DNA of 64,000 bases from Buchnera aphidicola (Nurudea shiraii) (GCA_039829955.1 CP140035.1:372001-436000); one strand, 5' to 3'; shown: positions 46,407 to 56,411, numbered from the stretch's first letter. Translations and numbers: made by a program. Notes: generated from the letters alone by a model not told the origin.

Positions 46407-47936
46407 TTGATTCCTAAAATATTAAATAAAATTAATTGGTTAAAATCTATTCCTAATATTACAAATCACATATTAAGAGGAATTGAAAGAGAAACATTAC
46501 GAGTCACTTTAAATGGAGAAATTTCAAAAAACGATCATCCCTATAATTTAGGATCAGCCTTAACAAATAAATGGATTACCACCGACTTTTCTGAATCGTT
46601 ATTAGAATTCATTACCCCTCCTATTAAAAACTTAGATTCTACATTAAAATGTTTGTGTGACATTCACAAATTTGCTAGTAAAAATATAAATGACGAATAC
46701 TTTTGGCCTTTTAGCGTTCCACCTTCTATAAATTCTCAAAATTCTATAATTTTAGCAAAATATGGAACATCTAAAATTGGAAAAATGAAAACGCTATATA
46801 GAGTTGGGTTAAAAACCAGATATAGTACAATAATGAATATTATCTCTGGAATACATTACAATTTTTCACTACCAATGACATTTTGGAAGACATGGAAACA
46901 ATATAATAAAGTTTCTGAAAAACATTTTGTTTCTAACGGATATCTGTCTTTAATTAGAAATTTTTACAAATTTGGATGGATTATACCTTATTTATTTGGC
47001 GCATCTCCTGCCATTGAACCATCTTTTATAAAAAATAAAAAAACTAATTTGAACTTTCACACAAAAAACGGAATTTTATATTTACCATGGTCTACATCCT
47101 TAAGACTAAGCAAATTAGGTCACAACAACGAATCAATAAAAAATTTAAAACTAACATTTAATTCTTTAAATAGTTATATATCCTCACTTAGATATGGACT
47201 AAAAACATCGTCTAAAAAATTTGAAAAATTAGGGCTCATAGATTCATATGGAAACTTAAAACAAATTAATACTAATATATTACAATTAGAGAATGAATTG
47301 TACACTTATATTCGTCCTAAAACAATTTTAAATTCTAAAAGTTCTATATTAAATACTTTTATAAAACAAGGAATTCAATATGTAGAAATAAGATCATTGG
47401 ATATTAACCCATTTTCGCATATTGGAATCAATAAAACACAAATATTGCTATTAGATTTATTTTTAATCTGGTGTTCAATTATAGATTCTCCTAAAATGAC
47501 TAATCAAGAATTACAATATTATTCTAAAAATTGGGAAATTATAAGTCTTGAAGGTAGACGCCCAAAACAAACAATATATACTACCATATATAATCAAAAG
47601 AAAAAATTAGAATCCGTAGGAAAAAATTTAATAGAAAATCTTTTCTATATAGCAGAAATTTTAGATTTTCAACTAAAAAACAATACATATCAAAAATTAT
47701 GTCAAAAAATATTTAAATATTTCGATAATATTGATTTAACATATTCTAAAAAAATTTTAGAGCAATATATGGATAAAAATATTATGGAAATTGGGATACA
47801 ATTAGCTATAAAAAATAAAAATAAATATGTACAAAAACAATTTGAAATACTTCAAGAAAAAGATTTTATTAATGAAACATTGAGATCTCATTGTATGCAA
47901 AAAAAAATAGAAAACCACGACACTACAAGATTATAA
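46407..47936 (+). CDS. gshA: glutamate-cysteine ligase
   Basis: First and rate-limiting step of glutathione synthesis, joining glutamate and cysteine with ATP. At 509 residues (E. coli 518) it is collinear with the E. coli enzyme: GIERETLRV, TDFSESLLEFITP, FGWIIPYLFGASPA, QIENELY-like LQLENELYTYIRPK and EVRSLDINPF-like VEIRSLDINPFSHIG. The start is TTG at 46407, also TTG in E. coli, with AAGAGG upstream. gshB is not in this window. Confidence 0.95.
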   Translation: MIPKILNKINWLKSIPNITNHILRGIERETLRVTLNGEISKNDHPYNLGSALTNKWITTDFSESLLEFITPPIKNLDSTLKCLCDIHKFASKNINDEYFWPFSVPPSINSQNSIILAKYGTSKIGKMKTLYRVGLKTRYSTIMNIISGIHYNFSLPMTFWKTWKQYNKVSEKHFVSNGYLSLIRNFYKFGWIIPYLFGASPAIEPSFIKNKKTNLNFHTKNGILYLPWSTSLRLSKLGHNNESIKNLKLTFNSLNSYISSLRYGLKTSSKKFEKLGLIDSYGNLKQINTNILQLENELYTYIRPKTILNSKSSILNTFIKQGIQYVEIRSLDINPFSHIGINKTQILLLDLFLIWCSIIDSPKMTNQELQYYSKNWEIISLEGRRPKQTIYTTIYNQKKKLESVGKNLIENLFYIAEILDFQLKNNTYQKLCQKIFKYFDNIDLTYSKKILEQYMDKNIMEIGIQLAIKNKNKYVQKQFEILQEKDFINETLRSHCMQKKIENHDTTRL

Positions 47937-48154
47937 GTATTTATATACTAAGATAAATGTTTTAATAAAATATCATATATAAAATAACGCTTCTGATTTA
48001 AATTTTAAATTAAATTAATATTATTTTCATAACTAAAGTACATGTAATATTTGGTACTTAAATACTAATTTAAAAAACTGTTTTTTAACATATTAAAATA
48101 TTTTTACTTTATTTAAAACCTTTCAAAAATCAATATAAAAATTAAGCTTATAAA

Positions 48155-48880
48155 ATGTTTACTAAAACTCTATTCATTCTTATTTTCGTGTTATTTTCAT
48201 TATCATTTAAAAAACACAAAACACATGAAAAAAATTATAATAATTTTTATAAAGCAAAAATATTAGCGCAAAAAATTAATTCTAACGCACCTAGCTCTTT
48301 TTATTGTAGATGTAAAATATTATGGACTAAGAAAAAAGGTATTCCTCAATTGCAATCATGCGGTTACAAAATTCGAAAAAATGCAAATAGAGCTAATCGA
48401 ATAGAATGGGAACATGTTGTACCAGCATGGCAATTTGGACATTTAAAATCATGCTGGAAAATAGGAGGAAGAAAAAATTGCTCTAATAACAAAAACTATG
48501 AAAAAATAGAAACTGATCTCCATAACTTACAACCTGTAATAGGAGAAATAAACGCAGATCGTAGCAATTTTATGTATGGTCAATTAAAGAATACAGAAAA
48601 ATATCAATATGGTTATTGCTCTATGAAAATCGATTTTAAAAACAAAATAGTTGAACCTCCTAATACATCTAAAGGAGCTATTGCTAGAACATATTTTTAT
48701 ATGAACGAAAAGTATAATTTAAATATTTCAAAACAACAAATTAAACTATTTAATTTGTGGGATAAAAAATATCCAGTTACTTCTTGGGAATGTAAAAGAG
48801 ATGAATTAATATTCAATGTTCAAGGAAACCACAATCCTTATATATATCAAAATTGTATTAAAAAAAATAATCAAAAATAA
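48155..48880 (+). CDS. endA: periplasmic DNA-specific endonuclease I
   Basis: Non-specific endonuclease exported to the periplasm. An N-terminal hydrophobic segment at residues 4-18 resembles a signal peptide, though without a clear Ala-x-Ala site. The catalytic core RIEWEHVVPAWQFG carries His87, followed by DLHNLQPVIGEINADRSNFMYG. The cysteines that pair in the E. coli enzyme are kept and would need DsbA, also encoded here. Length 241 versus 235. Keeping a secreted nuclease in so small a genome is notable. Confidence 0.95.
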   Translation: MFTKTLFILIFVLFSLSFKKHKTHEKNYNNFYKAKILAQKINSNAPSSFYCRCKILWTKKKGIPQLQSCGYKIRKNANRANRIEWEHVVPAWQFGHLKSCWKIGGRKNCSNNKNYEKIETDLHNLQPVIGEINADRSNFMYGQLKNTEKYQYGYCSMKIDFKNKIVEPPNTSKGAIARTYFYMNEKYNLNISKQQIKLFNLWDKKYPVTSWECKRDELIFNVQGNHNPYIYQNCIKKNNQK

Positions 48881-49000
48881 AGAATTCTATTTATAATAAA
48901 ACAAATAACACATTAAATATATAGTTATATATTATAAACTTATACTAAAAAACATACACCAATATATTTCATTATTGTTTTCTATAAAACCTTAAAAATG

Positions 49001-49606
49001 TTATTTCCATATCCAAAACTTGGTGGGAGTAAAAATAGCTGGAAGAAATGTTTCCCAGGGAGCAGGAATAATTTTATTTGCTAATTGAAAATCATAAGCT
49101 AATCCAATGGGAAGGAAATTTTTGCTTCTCCAATTATGTAAAATATTATCATAAAATCCTCCCCCCATTCCTAAACGATACCCTAATCTATCAAAAGCTA
49201 CTAACGGGAAAAAAATGATATCCATATTACAGCAAGATAAATAATCTTCTGAATTAGATATTGGCTCTAAAATATTATACCTATTAGATACAAAACATGT
49301 ATTAGGACAATATTTAGAAAACAACAATATTTTTTTATGATATGAATAAACTACAGGTAAAAAAATGTTATATTTTAACTTCCATAATTCTGAAACTAAT
49401 ATATTAGTATCGATTTCCCCATCAAATGGCAAAAAAATTGCGATATTTTTGCAAAAATAAAAAATTTTTGAACATAAAACTATATTAGAAATTTTATAAG
49501 AAAAAAAAATTTTTTCTCTTAATGTAAGTTTTTTTCTTAATCCTCTAAAATAAGTTCTCTGAATATTACGACTCAAAAAAACTTTTTGAAATGTCTTAGA
49601 AATCAA
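49001..49606 (-). CDS. fau: 5-formyltetrahydrofolate cyclo-ligase (YgfA)
   Basis: Converts 5-formyl-THF to 5,10-methenyl-THF with ATP, recycling an inhibitory folate. The family signature GMGGGFYD is near residues 144-151, with PLVAFDRLGYRLG before it, FLPFDGEIDT and a C-terminal TPTKFWIW. It is 201 residues. The only start is TTG at 49606. It follows zapA by 37 bp; in E. coli the 6S RNA gene ssrS fills this gap. Confidence 0.9.
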   Translation of the reverse strand: MISKTFQKVFLSRNIQRTYFRGLRKKLTLREKIFFSYKISNIVLCSKIFYFCKNIAIFLPFDGEIDTNILVSELWKLKYNIFLPVVYSYHKKILLFSKYCPNTCFVSNRYNILEPISNSEDYLSCCNMDIIFFPLVAFDRLGYRLGMGGGFYDNILHNWRSKNFLPIGLAYDFQLANKIIPAPWETFLPAIFTPTKFWIWK

Positions 49607-49643
49607 TTATTATTATCCTAAATTTTGTAAAAACATAATTTAT

Positions 49644-49931
49644 TTATTTTTTTTTAATTATTGATAGTTTCTTTAAATATAAAATAATTTTATTTAATCT
49701 AGAAATAATTTCTTTTATTTTTAACTTTTCATTTTTAAGTTCATAAGAAATATTTAGTGCTGTTATAAATATTAATTTTTCTGTATTAGAAATTCCAGTT
49801 TTTATTTTTAAATCATTTAAGCGTTTATTTAAATAATCAGCTGCATTTTCTAAATCTTTTTTTAGCTCAAAAGGACAAAGAACCTGGAAGGATTGACCAA
49901 ACAATTTTACATCTATGTACTCAAACGACAT
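49644..49931 (-). CDS. zapA: cell division protein ZapA
   Basis: Small cytoplasmic protein that bundles FtsZ filaments at midcell. At 95 residues (E. coli 109) it keeps the globular head (VDIKLFGQSFQV-like VKLFGQSFQVLCP, then DLENAADYLNKRLNDLK) and the helical segment NTEKLIFITALNISYEL, with a shortened C-terminal coiled coil. It is next to fau, as in E. coli. Confidence 0.9.
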   Translation of the reverse strand: MSFEYIDVKLFGQSFQVLCPFELKKDLENAADYLNKRLNDLKIKTGISNTEKLIFITALNISYELKNEKLKIKEIISRLNKIILYLKKLSIIKKK

Positions 49932-50252
49932 TTTATACTTACCTATTATAAATCACCAAATATCACTATTAATAAAAATTAATTATTACGTATTACTAAA
50001 ATTTCTATTATAAGCTTTTAAAAACAAGATATATAACATAAATGATACTGTTGATAAATTTATAATTTCTCGGTTTATTTTAAAATAAAAACATATATTT
50101 AATATATATTGGAACGTAAAATCTCTAATATGTTAAATATTTTAAAAATCTGTTTAATTATTTGTCAGTTTAATATAGCTATATTAAAATTCTTATAATA
50201 TAAAAAATTCGAGAAAATGTTTTGTATTACGTTTAATTTTAAAGAAATAAAA
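49932..50252. other. intergenic region rpiA-zapA
   Basis: 321 bp with no conserved frame. I searched it for a 6S RNA-like long imperfect hairpin, since ssrS is missing from its usual place after zapA, and saw none. It probably holds the zapA-fau promoter. Confidence 0.5.
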
Positions 50253-50915
50253 TTATTTTTTAATAACTGTTATTCCAGATGATTTACTAATTAAAGCAAT
50301 ATCTGCTGTTCGAGATGCAAATAATCCTACACTAACAACACCTGGAAAACAATTAATTTTTTTTTCTATTAAAATTGGATTTGATATTTTGAAATTGTAT
50401 ACATCTATTATTATATTTCCATTGTCTGTAGTAACATTCTTCCTAATTTTAGGTGTACCTCCTAACTTTTTTATTTTTTGGAATATATAAGAAGCAGACA
50501 TTGGTATTATTTCTATAGGAAGCGGGAATTTTCCTAAAACTTTAACTAATTTTGTTTCATCAGCAATACAAATGAACGTTTTAGCTACAGAAGCAATAAC
50601 TTTTTCTTGTGTTAATGCAGCTCCCCCTCCCTTAATCATTTGCAAATTAAAATTAATTTCGTCTGCGCTGTCAAAATAATGCGTTAACAACTTTACATCA
50701 CCTAAATTACATACAGGAATTCCATATTTTTTTAAAAACGATGTAGAAAGACTAGAACTAGACACTACTCCACTAACTAAATTTTTAAACAAACTCAATT
50801 CTTTAATAAAATATGATATAGTAGATCCTGTTCCGATTCCAATTATAGAACCAGGACAAATATAATTTATGGCAGCAGATGCTGCAGATTTTTTTAATTT
50901 ATTTAAATTCATCAT
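50253..50915 (-). CDS. rpiA: ribose-5-phosphate isomerase A
   Basis: Interconverts ribulose 5-phosphate and ribose 5-phosphate in the pentose phosphate pathway, feeding nucleotide synthesis. It is 220 residues (E. coli 219), with the phosphate loop GIGTGST near 26-32, DSADEIN, KGGGAALTQEK with catalytic Glu104, and ADETK. It begins with two tandem ATG codons. Confidence 0.96.
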   Translation of the reverse strand: MMNLNKLKKSAASAAINYICPGSIIGIGTGSTISYFIKELSLFKNLVSGVVSSSSLSTSFLKKYGIPVCNLGDVKLLTHYFDSADEINFNLQMIKGGGAALTQEKVIASVAKTFICIADETKLVKVLGKFPLPIEIIPMSASYIFQKIKKLGGTPKIRKNVTTDNGNIIIDVYNFKISNPILIEKKINCFPGVVSVGLFASRTADIALISKSSGITVIKK

Positions 50916-51071
50916 CTAAAATCCATATTAAATTTGCTATATTAATTAACAAATATAACTTTTTTAAAATACGTTAATTATATATTTTATTTCAAATACA
51001 ATATAATGTTTAATAAAATAAAAAATTTATTTTGAAATTTTAAAATTATATAATCAAAATTAATAAGGTTT

Positions 51072-51142
51072 CCGGGGTACCTGGATTCGAACCAGGGATG
51101 CCGGTATCAAAAACCGGTGCCTTACCTCTTGGCTATACCCCA
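51072..51142 (-). tRNA. glnU: tRNA-Gln(UUG)
   Basis: 71-nt tRNA, anticodon TTG in a stem CCGGT/ACCGG, T arm CCTGGTTCGAATCCAGG. The first pair is U1-G72 rather than U1-A72 of E. coli; weak pairing there suits GlnRS, which opens this pair. CCA is not encoded. First of a three-tRNA minus-strand cluster (Gln, Leu, Met) whose order of transcription is Met, Leu, Gln. Confidence 0.95.
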
Positions 51143-51174
51143 AAAATAAAATATTCTACTTAATATCCTTTATA

Positions 51175-51256
51175 TACGGAAGACGAGAATCGAACTCGTA
51201 AACCAAAAGGTGCCAGAACCTAAATCTGGTGCGTCTACCAATTTCGCCACTTCCGC
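51175..51256 (-). tRNA. leuW: tRNA-Leu(UAG)
   Basis: 82-nt type II tRNA with anticodon TAG (stem CCAGA/TCTGG), long variable arm and T arm GAGTTCGATTCTC. Acceptor stem GCGGAAG/CTTCCGT closes with a G1-U72 wobble; discriminator A, no encoded CCA. In E. coli leuW lies in the metT-leuW-glnU cluster, the same grouping as here. Confidence 0.95.
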
Positions 51257-51288
51257 AATTTTGCAAAAACAAAAAATTTAATAATAAA

Positions 51289-51362
51289 TAGCTACGACAG
51301 GATTTGAACCTGTGACCTCAGCGTTATGAGTGCTGTGCTCTTTCCAACTGAGCTACGTAGCT
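51289..51362 (-). tRNA. metT: elongator tRNA-Met(CAU)
   Basis: 74-nt tRNA, anticodon CAT in loop CTCATAA, acceptor AGCTACG/CGTAGCT fully paired including A1-U72, T stem ACAGG/CCTGT, discriminator A, no encoded CCA. The paired first position and lack of three consecutive G-C pairs in the anticodon stem mark it as elongator, not initiator. Matches E. coli metT in sequence and cluster position. Confidence 0.94.
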
Positions 51363-51555
51363 ATAAAATATTTTTATACTTTAAATTATGCTGTGTTATA
51401 CTAATAATGTCAATAATGAATTTAAACAAATTATAATTTTTAAATTTGATTTCTATATACATTGAAAGCACAGCATACTTAAAGTTGATCTTATATAGAC
51501 AATAATTTATATTTAAAATATTTTATTATTTATATAAATACGTATGGAGTATGGA

Positions 51556-53202
51556 ATGAAACAAACAACACAAAACTTTATCCAAAAAATAATTCATCAT
51601 GATTTAGTAAACAATAAAGTTAACAATATTAAAACAAGATTTCCTCCTGAACCAAACGGTTATTTACACATAGGACATGCAAAATCTATATTCTTAAATG
51701 TTTATTTATCCGAAAAATTTAAAGGAACATGTAATTTAAGATTCGACGATACCAACCCAAAAAAAGAAAATATTCACTTCATCAAGAGTATTATAAAAGA
51801 TATAAAATGGTTGGAATATAAATTTGAGAAAAATATCTTTTATGCTTCTTCTTACTTTGAAGAAATGTATAAATTTGCAAAAGAACTAATTTTAAAAGGA
51901 TTAGCCTATGTTGATCAATTAAATAAAGAAGAAATACGAAAATATAGAGGAACATTAAATTCTCCAGGAATCAATAGCCCATATCGAACACAAACTATTA
52001 AAGAAAACATTTCATTATTTAAAAAAATGAAAAACGGATATTTTTCAGAAGGATTTGCATGCCTAAGGGCTAAAATTGATATGAAGTCACCTTTTATTGT
52101 TATGAGAGATCCTGTTTTATATCGAATTTTATTTTTTGAACATCATCAAACTAAAAAAAAATGGTGTATATATCCTACATACGATTTTGCACATTGTATT
52201 TCTGATTCATTAGAAAAAATTACACATTCTTTATGTACATTAGAATTCCAAGATAATAGAAAATTATACGAATGGATTCTAAATAATATTAATATTTCTC
52301 ATCGTTCTCATCAATACGAATTTTCTAGACTAAAATTAGCATACTCTGTTTTGTCCAAAAGAAAATTACAAATTTTAGTATCTAATAATATTGTAAATGG
52401 ATGGGATGATCCTAGAATGCCTACAATTTCGGGACTAAAAAGAAGAGGATATACTCCTCGTTCTATAAAACACTTCTGCAAAAAAATTGGAATAACTAAA
52501 CAAGAAAACATAATAGAATTGTCCTTTTTAGAATCCTGTATTAAAAAAGATTTAAATTTAAATGCTTTTCGCTATATGGCAATTATTAATCCAATAAAAA
52601 TATATATTTGTAATTTTCCAAAAAACTACAAAAAAGTACTAATAATTCCTAATCATCCCAACATTTCAAAAATGGGAACTCATAAATCTATTTTTAGTAA
52701 TGAAATATATATAGATCGATTAGATTTATGCGAGAATAATGATATGTCAAATAAAAAGCTAGCAATAGGAAGAGAAATTAGATTAAGACATGCATACACT
52801 ATCAATGCACAAGAATTTATAAGAGATAACAATAACAACATAAAAAAAATTATTTGTACATATAATAAAAATACATTAGGTAAAAATCCTATTAACAAAA
52901 AAGTATCAGGAGTAATTCACTGGATTTCTACTAAAAATGCATTACCAGCACAATTTAATCTATATGAAAAGTTATTTTTATTAAAAGATCCTGAATCTAA
53001 AAAAGACTTTTTAAAATATATCAACAAAAATTCTCTAGTTGTAAAAAATGGTTTTGTAGAATCTGGAATATTGAAGAATATTTCTAGAAAACAATATCAA
53101 TTTGAAAGAGAAGGATATTTTTGCATTGACAAAAAATATTATTTTACAAATATATTAACATTCAACAGAATAGTTCAACTAAAAAAAAATAAAAATATTT
53201 AA
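51556..53202 (+). CDS. glnS: glutaminyl-tRNA synthetase
   Basis: Class I synthetase charging tRNA-Gln, whose gene is just upstream. PPEPNGYLHIGHAKS gives the HIGH motif at 38-41; VLSKRKL near 265-271 is the KMSKS equivalent; RFDDTNP and EFQDNR are conserved. Length 548 versus 554. I chose the ATG at 51556 (KQTTQNFIQKII). The frame is open to an ATG at 51544, but that codon is part of ATGGAG, and its GGAG is well placed as the Shine-Dalgarno of 51556. Confidence 0.95.
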   Translation: MKQTTQNFIQKIIHHDLVNNKVNNIKTRFPPEPNGYLHIGHAKSIFLNVYLSEKFKGTCNLRFDDTNPKKENIHFIKSIIKDIKWLEYKFEKNIFYASSYFEEMYKFAKELILKGLAYVDQLNKEEIRKYRGTLNSPGINSPYRTQTIKENISLFKKMKNGYFSEGFACLRAKIDMKSPFIVMRDPVLYRILFFEHHQTKKKWCIYPTYDFAHCISDSLEKITHSLCTLEFQDNRKLYEWILNNINISHRSHQYEFSRLKLAYSVLSKRKLQILVSNNIVNGWDDPRMPTISGLKRRGYTPRSIKHFCKKIGITKQENIIELSFLESCIKKDLNLNAFRYMAIINPIKIYICNFPKNYKKVLIIPNHPNISKMGTHKSIFSNEIYIDRLDLCENNDMSNKKLAIGREIRLRHAYTINAQEFIRDNNNNIKKIICTYNKNTLGKNPINKKVSGVIHWISTKNALPAQFNLYEKLFLLKDPESKKDFLKYINKNSLVVKNGFVESGILKNISRKQYQFEREGYFCIDKKYYFTNILTFNRIVQLKKNKNI

Positions 53203-53443
53203 TATTATATATTTTTAAAATTTTAAATTAAATCATTTAATAAAAATTTAAATTATTTTATAAATTATTGCTTTTCATATCAAAACTTTAAAATCTAATT
53301 CAAAAATACATATCTAAATCTATTTTAATTAATTTAATTTTTTATCGATAACAAAATCAAAAAATCGCAAGAATTTTAAAACTATATTATTTTATCCAAC
53401 AGTTTTCTATTCGATATTTATTCTATTTTTATTTTGGTTAGAT

Positions 53444-55078
53444 ATGACAACACATTACGTTTTTATAACCGGGGGGGTAGTATCATCCCTAGGAAAAGGT
53501 ATTACAACAGCTTCTTTAGCTGCAATTCTTGAAGCACGACATCTCAATGTCACGATTATAAAACTAGATCCATATATTAATATAGATCCAGGAACTATAA
53601 GCCCAATACAACATGGAGAAGTATTTGTTACTGAAGACGGTGCAGAAACAGATTTAGACTTAGGACATTATGAACGATTTATTCGGAACAAAATGACCCA
53701 TAAAAACAATTTTACTACAGGAAGTATTTATGCAGAAGTATTACAAAAAGAAAGAAATGGAGACTATTTGGGATCCACTATTCAAGTAATTCCTCATATT
53801 ACTAATGCTATTAAAAACAGAATTTTTTTATGCTCTGAAAACAAAGATATTATATTTGTTGAAATCGGAGGAACAGTAGGTGATATAGAATCTTTACCTT
53901 TTCTAGAAGCAATACGGCAAATAGCAATAGATGTAGGAAAAAAAAATACCATATATATTCATTTAACTCTTATTCCTTATATATCTGTAACAAAAGAAAT
54001 TAAAACTAAACCTACTCAACATTCAGTTAAAGAACTACTATCAATTGGGATACAACCTGACATATTAATATGTCGTTCACAAAAAATAATTTCAACTTCG
54101 GAACAAAAAAAAATTGCTTTGTTTTGTAACGTATCAAAAAACGCAGTAATTTCTCTGTATGATGTAAAATCTATTTATGCTATTCCAAAATTATTAAATT
54201 CTCAAAAAGTAGACGATTTAATTTGCAATCATTTTAATCTTCAAACCCCTCAAGCTGACTTGTCAGAATGGGATCAAGTTATATATAACGAATATAGCTC
54301 TCAAAAAACAGTAACTATTGGAATTATCGGAAAATATGTAAAGCTTCCAGATGCTTATAAATCAGTTATAGAAGCGTTAAAACATGGCGGTTTAAAAAAC
54401 AAAACTATTGTTGAAATAAAACTAATTAATTCCAAACACATTAAAAAATCCAACATAAAATCACTGAAATCGTTACATGGTATTTTAGTTCCAGGAGGAT
54501 TTGGAAAAACAGGAATAAACGGAAAAATAATGTCTACGCAGTATGCTAGAGAGAAAAACGTTCCTTTTTTTGGAATCTGTTTAGGCATGCAAATTGCATT
54601 AATAGAATTTGCTAGAAATGTTATAGGTTGGAAAGAAGCTAATTCTACAGAGTTTTCACCTACATGTAAATATCCTGTAATTTCTTTAATACAAGAACAA
54701 GAAAAAACCCCGATTAAAAACTTAACTAAAAAAACCAAAAACAACTTAAAAGGATCAATGAGATTAGGAAATCAATTATGTTATTTAAAAAAAAATAGTT
54801 TATCTAGAAAATTATACAAAACCAATACTATATTAGAAAGACACAGACATCGATATGAAGTCAACAATAACTTTTTAGAAAAAATAGAAGAACACGGACT
54901 ACATGTCACAGGAATATCTAAGAATAAAAAATTAGTAGAAATTATAGAATTGTCCAATCATATCTGGTTTCTTGCATGCCAGTTTCATCCAGAATTTACA
55001 TCAACGCCAAGAGATGGACATCCTTTATTTTCTAATTTTATAAAAGCAGCAATAAAATTTAAAAGTTTAAAATATTAA
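53444..55078 (+). CDS. pyrG: CTP synthase
   Basis: Aminates UTP to CTP using glutamine, the last step of the pyrimidine route begun by pyrBI. The N-terminal synthetase domain starts FITGGVVSSLGKGI. The C-terminal glutamine amidotransferase has catalytic Cys379 in GICLGMQ and the His-Glu pair in FHPEF near 515-517. Length 544 versus 545. A G7 run at 53471-53477 encodes part of the GG in the P loop, unusual in such AT-rich DNA. It is followed by eno, as in E. coli; mazG, which precedes pyrG in E. coli, is absent. Confidence 0.97.
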   Translation: MTTHYVFITGGVVSSLGKGITTASLAAILEARHLNVTIIKLDPYINIDPGTISPIQHGEVFVTEDGAETDLDLGHYERFIRNKMTHKNNFTTGSIYAEVLQKERNGDYLGSTIQVIPHITNAIKNRIFLCSENKDIIFVEIGGTVGDIESLPFLEAIRQIAIDVGKKNTIYIHLTLIPYISVTKEIKTKPTQHSVKELLSIGIQPDILICRSQKIISTSEQKKIALFCNVSKNAVISLYDVKSIYAIPKLLNSQKVDDLICNHFNLQTPQADLSEWDQVIYNEYSSQKTVTIGIIGKYVKLPDAYKSVIEALKHGGLKNKTIVEIKLINSKHIKKSNIKSLKSLHGILVPGGFGKTGINGKIMSTQYAREKNVPFFGICLGMQIALIEFARNVIGWKEANSTEFSPTCKYPVISLIQEQEKTPIKNLTKKTKNNLKGSMRLGNQLCYLKKNSLSRKLYKTNTILERHRHRYEVNNNFLEKIEEHGLHVTGISKNKKLVEIIELSNHIWFLACQFHPEFTSTPRDGHPLFSNFIKAAIKFKSLKY

Positions 55079-55136
55079 CCTATAATTCCTCATATATTTA
55101 AAATTCTTCAATATGTTATTTAAAAGAGAGCAAACT

Positions 55137-56411
55137 ATGTCTAAAATTGAAAAAATCATTTCCAGAGAAATAATAGACTCTAGAGGATATCCAACAATTG
55201 AATCTGAGGTTCACTTAACAGGAGGATGTGTTGGACTAGCATCTATTCCTTCTGGATCTTCAACTGGTTCTAAAGAAGCCTTAGAACTACGAGACAATGA
55301 CAAATCACGATTTTTTGGAAAAGGAGTGATTAAATCTGTTGAACTCATTAATAATATTATTTCTAAAAATTTGAAAAACAAAGATTCTACAAATCAAAAA
55401 GATATAGATGAAATTATGATCCAATTAGATGGAACAAAAAATAAATCTAAATTGGGATCCAATACTATTCTTGCAGTATCTTTAGCTACAGCTAGAGCTG
55501 CAGCATCATACAAAAATATACCTTTATATCAACATATTGCAGAATTAAATAATACACCAGGAAAATTTAGTATACCTGTTCCTATGATAAATATTATCAA
55601 TGGAGGAAAACATGCTGATAATAATATAGATATACAAGAATTTATGATACAACCTATTTGTTCAAAAACCATAAAAGAAGCTATTCGAGCAGGATCAGAA
55701 ATATTTTATACGTTAGGGACTATTTTAAGAAAAAAAAAATTGAGCACATCTGTTGGAGATGAAGGAGGATATGCTCCTAATCTAAATTCAAACGAATCAG
55801 CACTAAAAATAATAAAAGAAGCTATTGAATCATCTGGATATATTTTAGGAAAAGATATTACGTTTGCTATAGATTGTGCTGCTTCAGAATTATATGATAA
55901 AAATACGAAACAATATATATTAAAAGGAGAAAACAAAACTTTTACATCAAAAGAATTTACTCATTATTTAGAAACTCTTACTAATAAATATCCTATTACA
56001 TCTATAGAAGATGGGCAAAATGAATCAGACTGGTCCGGATTTTTATATCAAACACAAAAGTTAGGAAAAACAATCAAAATAGTAGGAGACGATTTGTTTG
56101 CTACTAACGTTCATCTCTTAAAAAAAGGAATAGAAAAAGGTATTGCTAATTCTATATTAATTAAATTAAATCAAATTGGAACGCTAAGTGAAACTCTAGA
56201 AGTTATTAAAATGGCTAAAAACTCGAAATATACTACAATAATATCACATAGATCAGGAGAAACAGAAGATACATTTATATCTGATCTATCTGTAGGAACA
56301 AATTCAAATTATATTAAAACAGGTTCTATGAGTAGGTCTGAACGTACATCTAAATATAATCGATTAATAAGAATTGAAGAACATTTACATACAAACATAA
56401 ATATCTTGTAA
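55137..56411 (+). CDS. eno: enolase
   Basis: Converts 2-phosphoglycerate to PEP in glycolysis, and supplies PEP for MurA and the shikimate pathway. SIEDGQNESDW, NGGKHADNNIDIQEFM, VGDEGGYAP and ILIKLNQIGTLSET carry the metal ligands and catalytic Lys. I chose ATG 55137 because it gives MSKIEKIISREIIDSRG, matching E. coli, with AGAG upstream; the frame is open to 55113. At 424 residues it lacks the last few residues of E. coli (432). Confidence 0.96.
   Translation: MSKIEKIISREIIDSRGYPTIESEVHLTGGCVGLASIPSGSSTGSKEALELRDNDKSRFFGKGVIKSVELINNIISKNLKNKDSTNQKDIDEIMIQLDGTKNKSKLGSNTILAVSLATARAAASYKNIPLYQHIAELNNTPGKFSIPVPMINIINGGKHADNNIDIQEFMIQPICSKTIKEAIRAGSEIFYTLGTILRKKKLSTSVGDEGGYAPNLNSNESALKIIKEAIESSGYILGKDITFAIDCAASELYDKNTKQYILKGENKTFTSKEFTHYLETLTNKYPITSIEDGQNESDWSGFLYQTQKLGKTIKIVGDDLFATNVHLLKKGIEKGIANSILIKLNQIGTLSETLEVIKMAKNSKYTTIISHRSGETEDTFISDLSVGTNSNYIKTGSMSRSERTSKYNRLIRIEEHLHTNINIL

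Noticed and set aside
54355..54744. 129-codon open frame antisense to pyrG
   Set aside because: It lies fully within pyrG, whose amidotransferase motifs are conserved there. Composition and residues show no family resemblance.
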